Notes under the pieces: generated by a model | Told to the model about the DNA's origin: nothing | The model's input: only the letters and a program-made list of their open reading frames with translations | The model's database searches: none | DNA from: Zonotrichia leucophrys gambelii | Taxonomy: Eukaryota > Chordata > Aves > Passeriformes > Passerellidae | DNA length: 64,000 bases | Direction of reading: 5' to 3' | NCBI RefSeq assembly: GCF_028769735.1 | Contig: NC_088171.1 | Span: 127,323,533 to 127,387,532, forward strand | In this document: positions 35,833 to 49,735 of the stretch, one piece after another | Layout: every line of letters starts with the position of its first letter | Numbering within the stretch: the first letter of the stretch is position 1 | Position numbers and translations under genes: made by a program

Positions 35833-38800
35833 GAACTCTTTTCTAAAATGGGGAACTCTTTTCTAGAATGAGCTAGTTAAAATAACAAATAATCTCATTA
35901 TTTTCTTACCAAAGCAAAATTACACTATGCTAACACAATATATACATGATTTTGGTTTTTTTTTCTCCTTCATAAATCTAACACAGGGTTCTATTCAATC
36001 AATAAACAATTCCCTGCCCAGGACTCATACAGATCTGCCCTGTACCCATGTAGATCCCAAGCCAACTGATGCAAACATGCTGCAGTCAAAAGCTGCTGTC
36101 TCTGAGTTAAAGATCGCACAGAAACAAAGTATTTTGAGGCAGGGCTAGTTTGTTATCCATGGCTTCGGAATCAAACACAGGTGAAGCAAAAGGCTTTAAG
36201 CCCAGAAGGACCTTTAATGTTAGATAATGGCAAGAGTCCGGATAAAACTTTCCTGATTTTTCCTTTGAAGTGCAAATTCGGAGGTTGTCATTTGGGTGTG
36301 GCAGTTACCATGTCTGTTGTTCACACCTGCCAAAGGGGCAGATGTGGCAGTGTTTGGGCTGTTCACATTTCCCAGGTGTATGAGAATGATGGATGAATGC
36401 AATTAGCTTTGGGGCACTCTCCTACTATTTAGTGGGGTCTTCACAGGAGCTATTAAGAGATATAGAGTATGGTGGCATAAGTACAGATGCACAGCTGTAT
36501 GAATGTCTACTTGCCAAACTTACTCTTTTTTGTGATGTGTTGAATGATGAGGAGATGCTTCCTCAGAACACCTCTGCAAAACTGAATTATAGCCCATGGT
36601 TTTATTAGATATGCTTTAGGGTTGAAAGCTCAGGGTATTTCCTGTAATATTTTCATATTTAAACAAACTTATAAATGTTCCCTGGAACCATAATTTTTCC
36701 TCTGATGGCAAAATGCAAAATTTTAAAAAATCTTAAAATGACCGGTTAATATAAGTTAGTGATTCCAGAGTTCTTTTCACCAATGTTTCCTCCAGGACTG
36801 TTCAAATTCAGATAATAAACACTTCATGAATGGATGTCCAATGTCTTTAAAGCAGCTCATTGTGATAGAGATTACTTAACCTCAAATCTTCAGATCCCAC
36901 CATGACCTGAATACTGTGTATAGATAACACATATCTAACACATATCTAACACATAGATAACAGTGAAGACCACAATGAGTAGAGGTTTAATATTAATTAT
37001 ACTTTTTAGACAAAATTAAAATGGAAATTAGTACTTTCTTGTCATTTATTTCCCAACTTTCCCAACATTAGATCTAAGTATCTAATGTTCTTTGGCTTTT
37101 CTGATATACTTTCTTAAAAATTCAAAGTGATCCAAGCAAATAGTGGTGAAGAAAAATCCAAAGCCTGATTTCCTATGGATTTATGTCTACTGTGAATTAA
37201 GGAATGAGATCTGAGTGAAGCATTTGCTACCATATACAAGATTTTTAACTATGCTCTCATTTCTGGATTCTCTGACATTTGGTAAATCATGGAGTGACAC
37301 TATAGACATTTTTTTTCTCCTTAGTCATTGTGCTTGGATATGTCATAAAAATCACCTTTCTTAAACTAGTGCTATTTTCTTGCATTGGAAGTTTTCAAAA
37401 AACACAGACAGAGAGGAATGGACAGAGCAAGGCTGCAATTGAATAAATTTCATTTATGAAACAAACTGTGAGGAAACACAAGGGCACCATGACCTTCACT
37501 CCTGCAGTAGAAATATAATTTTAACTCCTTTGTATGTAACGCTGAATTCTTGTGACAATATAGATTTCTTGGCCATGGACAATGGGTAAATTAGAGGTTA
37601 TTTCCAAAGTTAATCCCCAACTCTAACACTCATTTGAAGATAAAAAGCACTACTTAAGATTTTCAGGGAACCAGAAAATAAATCAGATATTCCTTGTGTT
37701 TCCCTGTCATACTCTTCCCTGTTTCTGGAAAGGAAGATGATGGTTTTCACAAGGACTAGGTGGCCATATTGTCTCAAATAACATATTCCCCTGAATATAA
37801 TCAATGACAGTTTATCAGATTATTCACAGGAGCATGGTGTATTTTAAAGATGTATACACCTCAAGAGAACATTTTCCAGTGACTGATTTATGAGTATAGA
37901 GAATCTGTTCATTGGGTGAGCTTGAATACAGTGCAGTCAGTAGATGCCATTCTGGTACAGGAATGTGAATCAGACAAACGTGATGGAGTGAGGACAAATG
38001 CCATCTAAGAGGGTAAGAGACAGAAAGAGTATATTTATTTTGAGTGTTACCTTTAATGTACCTCTGCACTTACATAGTTTGGAATTTTTTTTTTTGCTAG
38101 GTAAAAAGAAGCTTCACTTCCTACAGTGAAGCTAACAAATTGTTTTAGAACTGTGGGATGCAGCACGCCCTCAATGGTGGGAACAAAGAATATGGCCACA
38201 TAAACTTGTTTCCCCCTTCCTGTGCTGCATTCAGGCCTGTAACATATTTGCAGCACAGAAGCAGAATGACTTGTGGTTAGTAAGAGGCTGGGGAGATGGT
38301 TTGGTAGCTGAAGTACAAAGAATTCATGGCCCATTGCCTGATCCCCTCACCCACTAACAGATGGCAAGGGGAAGATTTATCTGCCTTAAAATGTAGAGAA
38401 CAAGCTAACACACATAGGTTTTGTAAACCTCTGAAAATATTGTTCTCAATGTCATTCTTAACAACCTTTCATGCTGCACATTGGTTAACAGAGATTTACA
38501 TGTTTTGTATTACTCTTGAAAGTCACAAACCTATTGAAACACTTCAGATGGTTAGTAATATGTGTGGTTGAACTTTACAACAGATTTATTGACAGCTATA
38601 ATGAATTCTACAGATTTTAGAACTAATTCCATAAAGAAAAATTAAGTCAAGGATTTACAGGGTGTCAACACAAATTTATTGAGAAAAATTCATAATAAAC
38701 TTAAAGTGTTCAATAAGGGCTGCTTCTGAAATATCAGAAAAGAAACAAGCACCACAATATGCACTGCACTGAATAGGACATGCTATCTGCAGGAAGTTAC

Positions 38801-41800
38801 TTTAGAAATTTTTATTTATGATATTCATTATGGAATTTCATTACTGTGAAGTATTTCAGTACTTCACAATAACCCTATAGGAATAAACAGCATTTTCTTA
38901 CTTTGTTTCTAAGTTTAGAGTTTGGAGTGCAGCAAAATGAAGGCAGGCTTGTGACAAAAGCTTGTAAAAATCTTGTTCTTAACAATTTTCACTATGCTAC
39001 TGCCAAATTCTGATCATGACCAAACTCCCTCATTATCAAAGGTTTTGATAGTAGTGGTCCTTGTACCTACAGATCTGTTCTGGAAATGAACAGAAATGTT
39101 TTTTCAGCCACTGCAGTCATGAGTTTCTCTACACAAATCCTCCCCGGATTCACAGACAGCATAATTCTTTTATTTGGATGAAGAAACAATTAAAAACCCA
39201 AACAGATTAGGTTTACACAAGAATACAGCTGGAAGAGAAAGAGGTATTGTTATCTCAAGTTGTTTTCAAACTTTTGAGCATTCACCCAAAAATCTATGAT
39301 CTAATTGCCTCCTCTGCCTGACAGATCTTAAATCCCTGTCTCCCACTTCCCTGTAGGATATCCAGCAATCAGACTCCTGAGTAGTCTAAGGTGAAGTGCT
39401 GTGTTTGTCTCTTTTGCAGAAGCTGTTTCATTTTGCATGACAAAAGCAGCGGCCCAATGGACTGTTCAGTGAGGATGGGTATGTCGCTCACAGCTCTAAT
39501 GATGATATTCAGCTGGGAAGGGGGATGCTTGCAGCTAAGGAATCCACAAGTATTCCAGATTAAATAAGTATTAGAGAAAAGTGCACAACATGAGTTTCTC
39601 TCCCTTCTGCATAAATTTCCTTATCAACAGGCTGGAGGAAAACTCACTTCTACTTGCTCTCTTCAAAATACACAAGATGCGTATTTAATTATCATTTGCA
39701 AGCAAAGTAGTCTTGCAGAGGAGTCTTACTCCAGAGCACCAGGCTGCCTCTGCTGCTCAGGGCACTCTTCTGAGGTGGGAAAGAGGTTCCATCTATGCAG
39801 AAAGAGTGATGGGTGTACAGAGGAACATTCGGCTGTGACATTAAGTATTTCTTATCTTAGCTATTTTAAACAAATTACCTATTAACATTTTGGGCTCAGT
39901 GAATTCTATTTTGGCCTGTCTTCTTCACAGTTTAGGGCTCAGACTTCATTCAGTAGTCAGGCAACTGAAAGTCTATGATTTGAGGCTTGTCTCATTGCCA
40001 GGAGGTGCAGATAATGCAAAGAAACCGATCTTTGCAGTCTAAGAAATTACTGACAGGATCAAAACACACATAATGGGAGGAGCCTTAAGCTTGCAAATTA
40101 AAGCCTTAACAACCATGGCTGAGGATGTGTGAAAAATACTTAAATTCTCTTTATTGCATTTTTTAAAAGGTTTATGGTAAGACATACAAAACCTGTTTTC
40201 TCTCAGCTTGCCTTCTATTTAAGTAGCCAGAAGGAACACAGGGGGAAAGGCTTTTGCAAATGAAGATATGGCAACTGAAGAGTCTGAAGCAATTAGTCAG
40301 TGGCAGATTACATCCTTTCTTTATTGCAGAACAATCTTCAATGAGATTAATGAGAGAAACAAAATTAGTTTAATAAAGAAATTCTTAAGGGATAAAATGT
40401 TCATGCTACGCATCTACTGCTACCATGTAGTCTTGTTTTAGCTGATTAGATTGTTTTATCAGAAGCCTGGGTAGAAATGTAGTGGAAGATGGAGCTCAGC
40501 ATGATACTTCCAAATTAAAGCATATAATAGTAGTCTCAGGTCATGCTGTTTGGTGTCACCGATGTACATGCAGGAAGAGTTAATGGCACTGCATTTCAAT
40601 AAGCTGTCAGATTTCTGTGCCATAGATGGATGTGCCATTTTAGTGGGAGGTTACTCGGATAATGCAGAATGATATAGAAAAGTCTCAAAACTTGGTCTCA
40701 CCTTGTCTGAAAAAGGAAATAAGATTCAGGTATGAAATTTATTTGAGGAGGATCACCTGTGGATTTTTTTCTACATAGAACCTATCCCCTCTCATGGCTA
40801 TGTGAAGAGTGTTATGCCGTCTCTTAAGTTACTTATAGATCCCCTCCTGTCTGAGCCTTATTCATTTTCCAGAATAAAGAAATACAGGTACACTGTATAA
40901 TGCATAATATTTAATACAAGTACACAGATTTTTTTTTTTCACTATTTGAATACAAAGAATGAAGTGACACAAGTGTCATCTGGACAAGTTACTGAACAAT
41001 TAGTTTTGAACCCCCTTAAGTGGTAGAATGTCTGGTTGGATGGTGGGGAAAGGGTTTATAATAACAGAGAAGAGCTAGAGTTGATTGTAGCAAGCATACC
41101 CCAACACTGTAAGTAAGAGACAAGACTGAGCTGATGAAAGAGTGGAATTGAAAGGTTCCATTCCAACAGTCTCCTGAAGAATGCGAAAGCAGCAACCAGT
41201 AAATCCCTTTTATTCTCTTGTCTTCTTTTTATACCAAGAGATGTGAACCACATGCATTTAAAACCACCAAAAAGGAATCATCAAATAATCTTTCTCAGAC
41301 CTGTATGTTGACTTTTAATAAAGCCCAAAACACAGGGGAAATTACAAAGAATTGGAAAAAATCTTATGCCAATATTTTAAAAGGGCAAACGACCCATCAA
41401 ATCTCAATCCTAGCCAAATTACAGAATGTTTGACATCATCATTAATAAATAATTTTACTCCCCTCTTTGTAATATCAACTTTATTTTATGAAAAATAAAA
41501 GTTTTTAAACTTGATATTTTTCCTAGATTATGGATTTAGTCGAGAAATAACATAAGTAATATTTTTTTTAATAATTCTGTTGAGCATTTGCCCTAAAAGT
41601 ATTTCACATTTTTATTAGGAAACAAGAATCACAGTTATTAACTTAGCCTGAAAACATTAAATGGATTCAAAGCTTTTAAAATGGGGTTGCAAAGAGAAAA
41701 TGGTAATGTGTGATAGTGGTTTCCTACAAAGATTGATTTGAAATCTATATTATTTATCCCTAATCTATTTAATATTTTTGTTTAAAAATAAATGATGAAA

Positions 41801-42389
41801 AACAAAATTCTATATTCTATATTTTGCCAGTACACTTCTGTATAATTTTGACCTCTTGAGAATATCTGGTGGATATTTTTCCTGTGTGCTTAACCCAGAG
41901 TAAAGAAACCTCAGTAAAGGCCCTTGCATTTAAATGTTTTGGAGTGCTACAATGGGTCACACACACCTGCCCTTGAGCATTATTGGTAAGTGTGAACAAG
42001 TTGGGTGTTCTCACAAGCAACAAAATAGCGCAGCACAAGCAAGCCTGTGCATGTTTTCTCAGAAAGCCTACAGCTGTTTCCCTTCTTTGTTGCATCCCTA
42101 TCTGTTCAGAACAGCTTTTCTGCTAACTTGTTGAACAGTGATATATGCATTTGAATGCAAAGCACGCTGTGGGGTCTTTGAGCTTCAGAAGAACTGCTAC
42201 TTGATCTGTTCCCACAGGACAGTAGTGAAGTAGAAACCATCAAATCTTCCCTTGGGTGAAGTCTACAGTCTGCATGCTTCACATGCTTATTAACCCTGAA
42301 CTTCTGTGCGGCCTGCAGTAATCTGCATAAGGATGATAAAGTCCTGGAGAAGACAAGCACCATCAACTCAGACACAAGCCTTAACAAGG
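35833..42389. other. Long AT-rich noncoding stretch
   Basis: No repeat family recognised. Perfect short hairpins occur at 38110-38133 (9-bp arms AGCTTCACT/AGTGAAGCT) and 38845-38868 (9-bp arms TGTGAAGTA/TACTTCACA). A very good plus-strand acceptor (gtttgtctcttttgcag, ending 39419) precedes donors at 39469 (GTGAGG) and 39479 (GTATGT), leaving an open segment of only 49-59 nt. That is too little for a coding call. Confidence 0.35.
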
Positions 42390-42796
42390 AGTACCCAACA
42401 GAGCTGGAGTGCTTTACCCTGGAGAAAAGGAGGCTCAGGGAACACCTTAGCACAGTCTCAATCTGCCTGAAAGGAGGCTATAGCAAGATGAGTGTTGGGT
42501 CTAGTTCTCCCAAGTAACAAGCAATAGAACAAGAGGTTATGGCCTCTTGTCCATAACCATAAGTCAAGTCACGTGAAGTTTGAAATGGAAAAACTTCTTA
42601 ATGGAAGAGATTGTCAGGAATTGTAACAGGCTGCCCAGAGAACTGGTTGAGTTGCCATCATGATGGTATTTAAAAGATGTGCAGATGTAGTGTTTAGAGA
42701 CACAGTTTAAAGGTTGTCTTGGAAGTGCTTTGGTTAACAGTGGGATTCAATCTTAGAAGTCTTTTCCAATGCAGGCAATTCTATGATTCTTTGATG
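42390..42796 (+). repeat. CR1 LINE 3' end, sense, with tail
   Basis: Begins near 'ctggagaaaaggaggctcagg' and runs through 'gcctgaaaggaggctatagc', 'ttctcccaagtaacaagc', 'aacaggctgcccagagaact', 'gtatttaaaagatgtgcag' and 'ggattcaatcttagaag'. It ends in the terminal repeat attctatgattctttgatg. This is a textbook 5'-truncated CR1, complete at its 3' end. Confidence 0.95.
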
Positions 42797-45700
42797 CTAT
42801 TAAACTTTGTGTCTCTGAAGAGGTAGATAATGTAGGGCCTACTGTTGTGTATCTGAGGTGGCAAACACTGTACAGTCACCCAGTACCCACAAATCCACTG
42901 TGATCCAGGAGGACCTGCATTAGCAATACACCATAAAGGCACAGTGGAGCAAGTTTCAGGTGCACAGACTTTGCTGATCAACTTGTCACTTCCAATGGCC
43001 CGGGGAACATCAGCACTACCGACTGCCTTGAAAAGCCCAAGATACTGTATGTAACTAGAATAAAGGTGTCCAAGTCTAGTCTGAGGAGTGAATTTCCCTG
43101 TCTCAAGACACTGTCCTGATGAAGATAACCAAAATTCAGGTTTGCATGTGGTTTCTGCACATCTGGGCATGAGGATGAGTAAGGTGGCATAGCAGGCTGA
43201 GGCTCTTGGAGGAAGACATTGAGGATGACCCTTCACAGTCAAGCTTTCCTTACACCCACAGTCTGTAAGCTCAGTGCAGAGCATGCATTTGCTTTGACCT
43301 CACATCTTCCTCCTTCAAAACAGCTACATTTTAACCAACAGCCTGGCTCTAAACCAGTGCTTCAGGAAAGAGAGAAGGAGTAGTTGATTTCTCAGGCAGC
43401 ATGATTAATTTATCCCAGCAGTGGTGTACAAAATAAGGGCACTGTCGCCTAGTTCATCTGGGTTTGCTTTACAGGACAGCAACAATATTCAAAGAGCAGA
43501 AACTGATGAAGATTTGTAGAGAGCATCCTGAGAGTGACCTGGGAGGAGAGCAGGCCCATGTAAGACACTACACTGCTCAGTTGTAAATTTGCATGGAGTA
43601 ATTCCTGTGTATAATTTTGTTCTTACATTGGCTTTTAGCAAAAGCTCATCTGATACACTCTCAAGATACCCCTAAGCCCTAACACTACTGACAAAAAGAA
43701 GTCACTTCTCTAAGAACTCAAGTACTGCTATGAAGGAAAGTATTGCTATTCCCTAATGACAGCAGGATGAAGGAATCAATGTAGCTGTGATAGCTGTAGT
43801 ACTGCTGCCGTGGAAAACAGCGCTGAGATCGGGGAGAACAAGACTTCGGTCCTGACAGATAAAGAAAACACAAAACCTGTGGGGACCCTCTGTGTTTACT
43901 CTGTCTAGACAGTTTACATGCAGAGATTCTGGCATGAGCAACTTTCCATTGTTATGCAATATGGCCAGACCTGAAAAAACCTTCACTTTACTCAGCAATT
44001 CATTTCAGGCTTGAATCAGTGAACCAAAGATGAAAGATCAGCAGTTTATTCAGTATAATTCAGCTTCATCAAGCACACCTAAAATATGAGAATGGATGTT
44101 GCAAAGCTAACAGTTCAGAGTCAGAGTTGGAAGATCTTATTTACATTATCATCAGGAAGCTTCCTGCCTTTTCAAAAGTTTAGTAAACTTTGTAGCCTAA
44201 ACACACGTCTTTCATAGTGATAAGCTATATATTGGCAATAAGGTACATGAGTTTGAAGATGATATTCATTGTAAGCTAAAATTCTGTTAATGCTAACAAA
44301 ATGCCAGCACTGAGACACTTCATTCAAAGCACCTTTGAAGTAGCTATACTTGTATCTTTATCCAGTGCCTGTTTTAAAACTGAGGTCTCAGTACTTTACA
44401 TCTTTCATGCAATATCATGCTTTTTTCATGTCACACATGAAGTTAATCATGGATTTGAAGCATGAATACAGTCCACTGCATTATTTAGTTAAATCTCACA
44501 GCAAATGCTGCAAGCCTTGCTCTCTCCCTTCTCAGTACAGACTGTTGCACAAAGTCCAGCACATTCTCAGATTCAACCCTGAAGGAACTATGACAGTCTC
44601 CTGCTTAATGACAACTTATGTTTTAACTCTTTGTGCATGTCAAGTAAATGTCAGGCAAGCATATTTTTCTTTCTCTTTCCAAGAATAGCTAGAGACCTGG
44701 ACGTGAGCAAGTTACAAATACATAATATTTCACAGAACGTGTGTGTGTGTATATATACCTTTCCTTCAAGGAGAACATAAAATTTTTGAACACTAAGTTC
44801 CTCATTCATTCATATGAAAGAAGGGGGAACATCCTTTTTTTTGAATTGTTTCCTCTTCAAAAGGCTTTTTTCTAGAAGTTCTCAAATGCAGAAGCCACAG
44901 CTGTTTCTCCAGTTTAGGGTTGCTCCTTTACCCTATTCTACAGTTCCAAGTCATATCCCATCTATGGTTCTCTAAGGCAGCATCCTTCAATGACATTCTA
45001 GATCTTGGAAAAGATGAGACATGCCCTTGGGAAAAAGCCCCTTGCTCCCAGTTGTCTCCCTGGAGTCAGAACAGGCAGTAGCACCAAGAGTTCTGAATCT
45101 GAGAAATTTAGTATTAATTGGTTCACCTGGTGATATTAAATACTTGGGCAATTTATGGTAGCTCTGGCAGTCAGAATATGAGGTATACATTTTTGAATAG
45201 TTTGTAACTAGGACAGGTGTGGGCTGCTTTTCAAAATTCTGTTTCTAATGCAAAGGTTTCTAAGACAAATTTCAGATTCATTTGTAAGTTCTAGATACAG
45301 ATTTCTTCAGGTGTGAAAATATATACTTTTGTCTTGGCTTGTTCTCAAGAGCATATATATTATCTTACCTAATTTGAAAAGAAAGCAACATCCATCTAAA
45401 TCTTACTATATTGTGCCAGACCAAAATTAAAATTTGGCAAATGGTACAAACTGAAAACATGGTACCCAGTTGCTAGCAACATACCGTGAACAGATAGTCG
45501 TACAGTATGACTTTTAATTATTGAAGGCACCACTTTAAAGGATTAAAATTTCATGTATTATCATAGAATCATAGCTATAGTGGCCCCTTAAATGAGTAAC
45601 AAATTTTACTCTTGTAAGACTGATTTCATACTGTCTTGATCAGTGGAAGCAGCATGTAAAGTTACTTTACATAGATATTATATTAGTGAATAATTCAGAC

Positions 45701-47799
45701 TGGTAATTACTAAACACCAATACTTTCCAGTAACTTTCCATTTTATATATGCATGCAGCTCTAAGTCTTCAGTAACAGGAACTATTTGACACAAGTCAAG
45801 AGAAAATATATTTAATCCTCCTTTACACAAATTTCAAACAAGCATTATATTCTTGTCTTAACCTTAATAGCAGTATATAGGGAGGAGAATGTTCTGGTAA
45901 CACTAAGGATTCATTTTTTCTTTACTCTTGTAAGAGGTAACCACTTAGAAGGAAAGATACAATTGCACCATTCCCATACAATGCACATGAGATCAGCTCT
46001 CATTCATTCAGACTCACATTCCTCCAAGTAAAAAGATGCAGCTTAAAGGTAGAAATATTACCCCCCAACGTAGAATAATCCCTGCCAGCTCTGTAGGGTT
46101 CAAATACAGGAAGATAAAATCATATTGCTGAGAAGCCCTAGAGATTTTAAGTTATAGAAATGTTTCTTGCAAGACTGCTTTTCTCTCAGGTTTTATTTCA
46201 TCACTGGCAATGAAAAAGAATCAACCAACTTTTCCTTCTTCCCTCTCATCCTCAGTCCTGTGTGTAGGAAGGCACTTTGGACCAATTTCCCCTAATTTAA
46301 CCCTTCATCTTGTGCCTTACTACAAGGTCATTCTACTGGGAGACTATTTTTGAAGACTTTCAACTCCCTGTAAATCTTGAGGTACACTAGCAGAATTACA
46401 CATCTTTTACGTGCCTTCCCATGGTTAATGTATTTCATGTTGAATTTAAAATATGTTTTAGAACATGCAACATCCTGCCAGACATGGGAAGAGCACAAGA
46501 ATAATTTGTCCAGAACAGTTTGTGTAGTGGCTCCCTCTATCAGGTCATGAGACATTGCAAGTCACTGCAGGTCACTGTTAAACATCCTGTAACAGAAATG
46601 CCCAAAATTGCATAGTTTTCCTGTAATGTACGTTAATGTTGCATTATAATTCACTATGTGCCATAGCTCTTTGGTTGTTCTATGACTCAGAGACCTTGTC
46701 TCATTATTAATCATTTCTAAACCAAAAAATAAAGATTAATGTGTGTACTTTCTTTAGCCACAAACACCAGTGTAGATAAAACACAGTCTTTGCTCTAGCA
46801 GTGTTTTGCACTCTCCATACAAGCATATAAATGACTAGCCTATTTTCTACCTTGTAAAAATGAGGTTCATAAGCAGTAATTGCTCTACTCTGTATTCCTT
46901 GCATGAGCTGCTAAATATTATATTTCTAGTAAGGTACTCTTGCATTCTAAAGATAACTTAAATGCATCCTGCTGTCATAAATAATATATTGGTGACTCAC
47001 TGATGTATCATAAGATACAGTTAAGTAAGAACCATCTGGAAAACAAATCAATATTAGCTATAGGACTGTTTTAACATCTGTTGGTTCCTCTAAAATGAGA
47101 TTGTGGAGACTTGTTAAACAATTAGTTTCCAACTTCTGCTTACACTTACAATCACATCTACCACATGTTTTTTCCTTCATAAAATTAAGTTAGTTTCAAT
47201 CTAAGCACAGTATTGTGGTTCTGAAAGCACTGCAAATGCCAGCCATAGAAAGTCGTTGTCATCGAGTGCATCTAAATGGAGATATTGGTGTAACAAATAG
47301 TCTTTGGTGTGAGAGAAAGATTGAGCTTTGCATATACTGAAAAGCAGCTGAAAGCAGTGTAAAAATCCCACATAAATCAAAATAGAAAATATTAGAGAAG
47401 GAGTAAGTGAAGAAACTAGAAGTCACAATGATTAGGTAAGGCCAGCATTGCTTTAAGAAGCTTTTAAATAACTTTTCCTCTGGCATGGATTTTTTAATTT
47501 GATTATTGAAATCCATGTGCATAGTCATTACCAAGTGCATTAAAATGATGTAAAGACCAGAAAACCTATAACTTCAAGGAGCAATATGAAAAAGGAAGGC
47601 TTGTAAAGTGAATTTACACTGTTTTCCCTGTGGGTTTTCCAGTTTTAGCACATACCCCCTTCCCCCATTTTCAGGTTGATCGTGCAGCTGAAACAGCATC
47701 ATCAGTTTCCCACCAAAAAGTTCGGGTTCTTTCCTCTCAGCTCTGTATCCACTGAACACACTTTTGTTTTTGCACTCCTAAAGTCCATGGTAGGCAGGC
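42797..47799. other. Noncoding stretch with one long minus-strand frame
   Basis: Contains a 167-codon minus-strand open frame (42781-43284; see findings), a (GT)6(AT)n run at 44739-44757, and a fragment resembling only the CR1 tail (atcatagaatcatag near 45562-45577). No exon or repeat call is made. Confidence 0.35.
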
Positions 47800-48250
47800 A
47801 AGGACAGCCACTCCTTGTTGGTGTTCTCTGCTTCTGAAAGATAAGAGGGAGATTGCACAGAGTCTGGGATTTCTACAGGGACCAGTTGATTCTGCCTGGA
47901 GACTGTCTTCCCTTCTTTCCCATTAACTCACCCAATATCTTAGAAATTAATGCATCCCAGAATGAGGATCTGTTGCCATTATATTGCAAAAGTTCCATAC
48001 CTCCTTGATGTTTCTCACAGGCATCTCCTCTAGGCACTGACTCTTCCTTCTTCTCATAGTAGCCAACAGACTCCAATTCCCCTCAAACAACCAATCCACT
48101 CTATTATAACACTCTTCTTCTTATAGGCTACAGCTGTGGCCTGTTAAAGTCAGGCCTGCTCCTAATCCTTAATAATTAGCCCCAGCTGCAACTCCTTAGG
48201 GGTAAGATTACTTTCTATACTACCTTTATTTTCTTATTTTCGATCCCCCT
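47800..48250 (-). mobile_element. Probable LTR-like repeat, antisense (tentative)
   Basis: On the minus strand the order 'gctggggctaattattaagg', 'ggcctgactttaacaggcc', 'cagctgtagcctataagaag', 'gtgttataatagagtggatt' resembles an avian LTR or LTR-like interspersed repeat as I remember it. A TATA-like TTATAATA lies at about 48100-48107. No terminal TG...CA, AATAAA or target duplication could be fixed. The minus-strand frame 47873-48076 lies inside it and is not treated as a gene. Confidence 0.3.
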
Positions 48251-49627
48251 ACAAGGATCAGTTTACAGGTATTTTCAAGTTCCTTCACTAAACATACACA
48301 TGAGAGGGGAAAAAAAAATTATTCCATTAAGCCCCTGGTGTGAAAATTTGAATTAAGATCAGTCTAGTACAGGTGAAAACATTTGAACATATGTGTTATT
48401 GGACACATTGGGTTCTGTCCTAGTATCTTTTTCTAGTTATAAAAAAGCTTATTGATGTATACTGTCTACATGTGACGTTAAAAAAAAAGTGGGCACAGTC
48501 CAGAAGTACACACTTCAGAAATTACCCCCAACACCCCTCTTTTTTCATCTATCATTAACCCTAACAATAGCTCAACACTAGCAACAATCCAGTCATATCA
48601 ACATTGTAAGTACTCAAGTTATTCCTTACAGTCTGTTCAGGAGCACATAAAGATAGGAGGAGCACGGCTAACAAGACAGTAGTTCCTTAACTGGTTCAAA
48701 AAGAATTCAGCATTCAATTCTTAGAAGACAGAGGCACAACCTCCTTCCTGCTGCTGCAATTTTATTGGTTTGATCCATAATCTTAATTTTCTCCTAAACT
48801 CTGACTTTTCTACACTCTTAAAAATTGCAGAGGTATCTCCTTAAAGATCCTCTTCCCTCAATACATATAATCCTAACATTATCCCTAAACTTAACCCTAA
48901 TCTGAGTGCAGAAGGTCACCTGTGGAGTGTCTCCTTTGCCATGCTCCTGATGTGCTCCCCATGGGAATCCCCATGACGCTGAGAAAGCTGCACAACCAAA
49001 AGCAAGGCCAAGCCCACCAGTGCTCATCGCACAAAGGTTTCTGCCCTCCTATGCTCCACACACCCTCCCAGTGTCAGAAATCCACCTGGGTTGCAGGTTC
49101 TCTTCCTCCTCCCCTGCCTGCAGATCCGTTTTGTGCTGACCTAGATCTCACAAGCTTTTCCTGCTGCTGACAGAGTCTGCCTGAGGAGCAGAGCTCTGCC
49201 AGGCACCACTGTGTCCCAGAGCAGCCGCTGTGCATGGCAGAGGCTGCCCACACATCTCCTTGCCTCCCCACCAGCCAGGAGACACAGCCCAAGCAGCTTT
49301 GCAGCTTCTCATAGGGCATAATGCAGCCTGCAGCCAACTTACAGGTGCTCCAAGATATTGTTAGAGAAACAGGGGTAGCTTTTCCCTACATGCAAAACAC
49401 TGTGTGTGCTGCGCTGTGTGAGGAGGGCCTGAGGCCTCCGCCCTGCAGCGTCCTCGTGCTGCCCCTGCCTAGCAGCAGCAGTGGCAGGCAGGCTTGGCCC
49501 AGGGGCAGGACACTGCAGCATCCATGGAATCACAAGTGCACCCTGACTGCTGGGAGGCAGATGTCAGCCTGACAGCAAGTGCACGCGGGCAGGGCAGCTG
49601 CCAGTCCGTCAGAGCACAGTGCTGACA
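48251..49627. other. Unassigned stretch, GC-richer from about 48900
   Basis: The first part is AT-rich with scattered CCCTAA words. From about 48900 to 49627 the sequence becomes clearly GC-richer, with many CAG/CTG-type words and short overlapping frames on both strands, and then runs directly into a CR1 3' end. It may be diverged upstream CR1 or other repeat sequence. I cannot assign it. Confidence 0.35.
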
Positions 49628-49735
49628 ATGCCAAGGTTGTGGGTTGGGTCCTTGCACAAGCCATCCACTTAAGAGCTGGACTCGATGGTCCTTGTGACCC
49701 CTTCCAACTCAGAATAATCTGTGACTGCATTTCAG
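49628..49735 (+). repeat. CR1 LINE extreme 3' end, sense
   Basis: The block 'gccaaggttgtgggttggg', then 'gctggactcgatggtccttg' and 'ccttccaactcagaataatc' plus tgtga matches the last about 100 bp of a CR1, with a degraded terminal repeat. The upstream GC-rich 700 bp may be part of the same insertion. Confidence 0.8.

Noticed and set aside
38110..38868. Perfect 9-bp-arm hairpins at 38110-38133 and 38845-38868 considered as microRNA precursors
   Set aside because: Arms are far too short for a pre-microRNA and the flanks do not extend the stem.
48540..48905. Interstitial telomeric repeat
   Set aside because: CCCTAA words are isolated and never form a tandem run of two or more clean units.
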